The position numbers and the translations under genes were made by a program. The notes below the pieces were generated by a model. The model worked only from the letters and a program-made list of their open reading frames with translations. It made no database searches and was not told the DNA's origin. From Flavobacteriaceae bacterium (GTDB lineage: Bacteria > Bacteroidota > Bacteroidia > Flavobacteriales > Flavobacteriaceae), in assembly GCA_016744415.1 (NCBI GenBank), contig JADGEL010000002.1:248001-312000 (forward strand): a stretch of 64,000 nucleotides of DNA, in the 5' to 3' direction. Below are positions 59,730 to 64,000 of the stretch, in pieces (the first letter of the stretch is position 1; the number at the start of each line of letters is the position of its first letter).

Positions 59730-62700
59730 TTATAGATTAGAATTTTCCATTTCCTCTTTAGAACCTACAATGATATTGTCATACTCGCGTAAACCTGTAC
59801 CAGCAGGGATACGCTTACCAACAATTACATTTTCTTTCAATCCTTGTAAGGTATCAATCTTACCACTTACCGCAGCTTCGTTCAATACTTTTGTAGTTTC
59901 TTGGAACGATGCAGCCGAAATAAATGATTTCGTTTGTAATGACGCTCTTGTAATACCTTGCAAAATTTGCTCAGCAGTTGCAGGATGTGCATCACGTGCT
60001 ACAATTAATTCTTTAGCTTCTCTACGTAACTTAGAATTTTCATCTCTTAAATCTCTAGGACTAATAATCTGTCCAGCTTTAATTGTTTCTGATCCTCCTA
60101 CTTCTTCAACAACCTTCATTCCGTAGATTTTATCGTTTTGTTGGATAAAATCATTCTTGTGAACTAAATCATTTTCTAAGAATAAGCTATCACCAGAGTC
60201 AATAATTTTTACTTTACGCATCATTTGACGTACAACAACTTCAAAGTGCTTATCATTAATTTTTACACCTTGTAATCGATATACTTCTTGTACTTCGTTT
60301 ACTAAAAATTCTTGAACTGCAGTTGGGCCTAAGATGTTTAAGATATCTGTTGGAGTAGTCGCTCCATCAGAAAGTGGCATACCAGCTTTTACGAAATCAT
60401 TTTCTTGTACAAGAATTTGACTTGATAATTTTACTAAGTACTTCTTAATATCTCCATATTTAGATTCGATAATAATCTCTCTATTACCTCTTTTAATTTT
60501 ACCGAATGATACAACTCCATCAATTGCTGTTACAACTGCTGGGTTTGATGGGTTACGTGCTTCGAACAACTCAGTTACACGTGGTAAACCTCCTGTAATA
60601 TCACCTGCTTTACCAGACTTACGTGGAATCTTAACCAATGTTTGACCTGCTTTAATTTTGTCTCCATCACTAACAATTAAGTGTGCTCCTACTGGTAAAC
60701 TGTATGATCTTAAAACTTCACCACCCTTTCCTTCAATCAATAAAGTTGGAATGATTTTTTTATTTTTAGATTCTGTAATTACTTTTTCTTGGAAACCAGT
60801 TTGCTCATCAATCTCTACTGAGAAGTTAACATCTTTATCTATGTTTTCATAAACAACTTTACCTCCAAATTCAGAAACAATCACTCCATTAAATGGATCC
60901 CATTGACTAATAACATCGCCTTTTTTAACTGTTACTCCATCTTTAATAAAGATATGAGAACCATAAGCAATATTAGTTGTACTTAATACAATTCCTGTTT
61001 TCTTATCAGTAATTTTAATTTCTGATGTTCTAGAAATTACAATATCAACTTCGTTACCCTGACCATCATCACCTTTTACAGATCTTAAGTCTTCGATTGT
61101 TGCAACACCACCAAATTTTGCAATTAATTTATTATCTTCACCAATATTACCAGCAACCCCACCAACGTGGAATGTACGCAATGTTAATTGTGTACCCGGT
61201 TCTCCAATTGACTGTGCAGCAATAACTCCAACAGCCTCTCCTTTTTGAACCATTTTTCTTGTTGACAAACTGTAACCATAACATTTAGAACAGATACCTC
61301 TTTTAGATTCACATGTTAATGCTGAACGCACTTCAACTGAATCTATTGGAGATGCTTCAATTTTATCTGCTATCTCAGTTGAGATAAGATCGCTAGACGT
61401 TACATAAACTTCTCCAGTAATTGGATCAATTACATCGTGTAATGAAACACGACCAATAATTCTCTCTGCTAAACTTTCTACAACCTCATCATTCTTTTTC
61501 AAAGGTTTAACATCTAAGCCTCTCAATGTACCACAATCAACATCATTTACAATAACATCTTGAGATACATCTACCAAACGACGTGTTAAGTAACCCGCAT
61601 CGGCAGTTTTCAGTGCCGTATCTGCTAAACCTTTACGCGCACCGTGAGTAGAAATAAAATACTCAAGAATAGAAAGCCCTTCCTTAAAGTTAGATAGAAT
61701 TGGATTCTCAATAATCTCTCCTCCACTTGCTGATGATTTTTTAGGTTTTGCCATCAATCCACGCATACCTGTTAACTGACGAATTTGCTCTTTAGACCCC
61801 CTTGCACCAGAATCTAGCATCATAAATACTGAATTAAACCCTTGCTGATCTTCACGTAAACGCTTCATAGACAACTCTGTCAAACGGTTATTTGCAGATC
61901 CCCAAATATCAATAACTTGATTGTAACGCTCTTTGTTCGTTAACATACCCATGTTATAATTTGCACGGATATTATCAACTTGTTCATTAGCTTTTTCAAT
62001 CATTTCATGTTTTTCTTTAGGGATAATAATATCACCTAAACTAAATGAAAGACCACCTTGGAATGCAAATGTGTATCCCATATTTTTAATATCATCTAAG
62101 AATTTACCAATGGTAGGGATATCAGTAACTTTTAAGATGCTACCTATGATATCTCTCAATGATTTCTTAGTCAATACTTCATTAATATATCCAGCCTCTG
62201 GCGGAACAACTTCGTTAAATAAGACTCTACCAACAGTTGTCTTAATCAATCTTGTAACTTGCTCACCATTCTCGTCAATATCTTGAGTCCTAACTTTTAT
62301 ACCAGCATTAAGCTCAACTACTTTTTCATTAAAAGCAATGATTACTTCTTCTGGAGAATAGAAAGTAAGACCCTCGCCTTTTACGGTATAATCTGGTGTG
62401 TTCAATCTCTCTTTGGTCATATAATACAGACCCAATACCATATCTTGTGATGGTACTGTAATAGGTGCACCATTTGCAGGATTCAAAATATTATGAGAAG
62501 CCAACATTAATAATTGACACTCTAAAATAGCTTCTGGTCCTAATGGTAAATGCACCGCCATTTGATCTCCATCAAAATCGGCATTAAATGCAGTACACGC
62601 TAATGGGTGTAACTGAATTGCTTTCCCTTCAATTAATTTTGGTTGGAAAGCTTGTATACCTAAACGGTGAAGTGTAGGAGCACGGTTTAATAATACAGGA

Positions 62701-64000
62701 TGTCCTTTTAAAACATTCTCTAAAATATCCCATACTACTGGCTCTTTTTTATCTATAATTTTCTTTGCAGATTTTACAGTTTTTACAATTCCTCTCTCAA
62801 TCAATTTACGGATGATAAAAGGCTTGTACAATTCTGCTGCCATATCTTTTGGCAATCCACATTCTGATAACTTTAAAGTTGGTCCAACAACAATTACAGA
62901 ACGTGCAGAATAATCAACACGTTTACCTAATAAGTTTTGACGGAAACGCCCTTGCTTACCTTTTAATGAATCTGATAAAGATTTTAAAGGACGGTTAGAT
63001 TCTGTTTTTACTGCTGATGATTTACGTGTGTTATCAAACAATGAATCTACTGATTCTTGTAACATACGCTTCTCATTTCTAAGAATTACCTCTGGAGCTT
63101 TAATCTCTACCAATCTTTTTAAACGATTGTTACGGATAATAACTCTACGGTATAAATCATTTAAATCAGATGTAGCAAAACGACCACCATCTAATGGAAC
63201 TAAAGGGCGTAATTCTGGTGGTATCACCGGAACTGCCTTCATAATCATCCACTCTGGTTTATTCTCTCTATTTTTATTTGCATCTCGGAATGACTCAACA
63301 ACATTTAAACGTTTTAATGCTTCTGTTTTACGTTGTTTAGAAGTTTCAGTATTTGCTTTATGCCTTAACTCATAAGACAATTCATCTAAATTGATGCGTG
63401 ACAATAAATCAATTAAACACTCAGCGCCCATTTTAGCGATGAACTTATCTGGGTCAGAATCTTCTAAATATTGATTCTCAATTGGGAATGTTTCTAAGAT
63501 ATCCAAATACTCTTCTTCTGTTAAGAAGTCCATTTTTTGCAATGGCTCTCCTTCAGCATTTTTTGCATTAGCTGGCTGTATTACTACGTATCGTTCGTAG
63601 TAAATAATCATGTCTAACTTTTTAGATGGCAACCCTAAAAGGTACCCCATTTTGTTAGGCAATGATTTAAAGTACCAAATATGAGCAACAGGAACCACCA
63701 AATTTATGTGTCCTACTCTATCTCTACGTACTTTTTTCTCGGTAACTTCAACACCACATCTATCGCATACGATACCGCGGTAACGAATTCTTTTGTACTT
63801 ACCACAAGCACATTCAAAATCTTTTATTGGTCCAAAAATTCGTTCACAAAACAAACCATCTCTTTCTGGTTTATGTGTACGGTAATTAATGGTTTCTGGT
63901 TTTAAAACTTCACCCCTAGAATCTCCTAAAATCTTTTCTGGTGATGCTAAACCAATGGTTATTTTATTAAATTTTTTTACAGTGTACTTCTCGTTTCTTT
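59730..64000 (-). CDS. rpoC: DNA-directed RNA polymerase subunit beta-prime (partial at the 5' end)
   Basis: The frame is open to the window edge; the last visible codons read [16 protein letters not shown], so the true start is only a few codons outside the window. Motifs: N-terminal zinc ribbon with CxC and [24 protein letters not shown], the catalytic [12 protein letters not shown], the bridge-helix region [19 protein letters not shown] and the second zinc site ([13 protein letters not shown]). An apparent start at 63854 is an internal TTG. It is the largest core enzyme subunit after beta and marks conserved chromosome next to the haem locus. Confidence 0.97.
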   Translation of the reverse strand, partial: RNEKYTVKKFNKITIGLASPEKILGDSRGEVLKPETINYRTHKPERDGLFCERIFGPIKDFECACGKYKRIRYRGIVCDRCGVEVTEKKVRRDRVGHINLVVPVAHIWYFKSLPNKMGYLLGLPSKKLDMIIYYERYVVIQPANAKNAEGEPLQKMDFLTEEEYLDILETFPIENQYLEDSDPDKFIAKMGAECLIDLLSRINLDELSYELRHKANTETSKQRKTEALKRLNVVESFRDANKNRENKPEWMIMKAVPVIPPELRPLVPLDGGRFATSDLNDLYRRVIIRNNRLKRLVEIKAPEVILRNEKRMLQESVDSLFDNTRKSSAVKTESNRPLKSLSDSLKGKQGRFRQNLLGKRVDYSARSVIVVGPTLKLSECGLPKDMAAELYKPFIIRKLIERGIVKTVKSAKKIIDKKEPVVWDILENVLKGHPVLLNRAPTLHRLGIQAFQPKLIEGKAIQLHPLACTAFNADFDGDQMAVHLPLGPEAILECQLLMLASHNILNPANGAPITVPSQDMVLGLYYMTKERLNTPDYTVKGEGLTFYSPEEVIIAFNEKVVELNAGIKVRTQDIDENGEQVTRLIKTTVGRVLFNEVVPPEAGYINEVLTKKSLRDIIGSILKVTDIPTIGKFLDDIKNMGYTFAFQGGLSFSLGDIIIPKEKHEMIEKANEQVDNIRANYNMGMLTNKERYNQVIDIWGSANNRLTELSMKRLREDQQGFNSVFMMLDSGARGSKEQIRQLTGMRGLMAKPKKSSASGGEIIENPILSNFKEGLSILEYFISTHGARKGLADTALKTADAGYLTRRLVDVSQDVIVNDVDCGTLRGLDVKPLKKNDEVVESLAERIIGRVSLHDVIDPITGEVYVTSSDLISTEIADKIEASPIDSVEVRSALTCESKRGICSKCYGYSLSTRKMVQKGEAVGVIAAQSIGEPGTQLTLRTFHVGGVAGNIGEDNKLIAKFGGVATIEDLRSVKGDDGQGNEVDIVISRTSEIKITDKKTGIVLSTTNIAYGSHIFIKDGVTVKKGDVISQWDPFNGVIVSEFGGKVVYENIDKDVNFSVEIDEQTGFQEKVITESKNKKIIPTLLIEGKGGEVLRSYSLPVGAHLIVSDGDKIKAGQTLVKIPRKSGKAGDITGGLPRVTELFEARNPSNPAVVTAIDGVVSFGKIKRGNREIIIESKYGDIKKYLVKLSSQILVQENDFVKAGMPLSDGATTPTDILNILGPTAVQEFLVNEVQEVYRLQGVKINDKHFEVVVRQMMRKVKIIDSGDSLFLENDLVHKNDFIQQNDKIYGMKVVEEVGGSETIKAGQIISPRDLRDENSKLRREAKELIVARDAHPATAEQILQGITRASLQTKSFISAASFQETTKVLNEAAVSGKIDTLQGLKENVIVGKRIPAGTGLREYDNIIVGSKEEMENSNL

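Noticed and set aside
63028..63854. rpoC apparently starting at 63854
   Set aside because: That start is an internal TTG; the conserved N-terminal region continues in frame to the window edge ([16 protein letters not shown]).
1..64000. CRISPR array
   Set aside because: No regularly spaced direct repeats with unique spacers and no cas genes were seen.

Overview
The window comes from an AT-rich member of the Bacteroidota, most likely a marine or host-associated Flavobacteriaceae. The evidence is a SusC/SusD pair, C-terminal type IX secretion (T9SS) sorting domains, lipoproteins of the Bacteroidota kind, HmuY-type haem proteins, a CTnDOT-like tyrosine recombinase, and the beta-prime RNA polymerase gene followed by a DUF3467 gene. 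No species can be named from the sequence alone.

Region 1 (1-13.1 kb, minus strand) is a nearly complete type IV filament machine of the type II secretion / type IV pilus superfamily: four pilin-like proteins, prepilin peptidase, assembly ATPase, inner-membrane platform, secretin, and GspL-, GspM- and GspC-like alignment proteins. Extra parts are an FN3-like lipoprotein, a Skp-like protein, a second lipoprotein and a MORN-repeat protein. Three copies of a 28-bp motif (three hexamers with an 11-bp period, alternately inverted) lie upstream of the three transcription units of this locus. A two-component response regulator follows at 13.75 kb.

Region 2 (14.7-24.4 kb) is a nutrient or peptide uptake locus. 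A MauE/DoxX-like membrane protein, a membrane-anchored protein and a small Cys-containing secreted peptide face a susC-susD-S9 peptidase operon on the other strand. The susC leader can fold into mutually exclusive structures, one of them an intrinsic terminator, which suggests attenuation.

Region 3 (24.4-45.7 kb) is a defence or conflict island ending at a tyrosine recombinase next to tRNA-Ser. It carries a HipA-like kinase with a detached HipA N-domain protein, an endonuclease I/small protein pair (one intact, one broken copy), a ComEC-like MBL/membrane protein/nuclease-like set, a TIR protein, an AAA_13-like ATPase, an HNH protein, an AbiE toxin-antitoxin pair, an hsdM remnant, a PD-(D/E)XK nuclease and AbiH. 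Several genes are individually framed by about 10-bp inverted repeats of consensus GTTRSCARYA, close to start and stop codons. Other interspersed repeats fill the gaps, so the island looks like a cassette array built by repeated insertion.

Region 4 (45.9-64 kb) is mostly core genome: tRNA-Ser(UGA), aroC, a kelch protein, a DUF885 peptidase, DUF962 and DUF2461 genes, and rpoC with a DUF3467 gene. It also holds a haem/iron locus: two HmuY-like proteins, a TonB receptor and a small Cys/His protein on the minus strand, diverging from a lipoprotein chelatase-like protein and a flavin-binding NosR-like membrane protein on the plus strand. Two tandem 23-bp iron-box-like palindromes sit in the divergent promoter.
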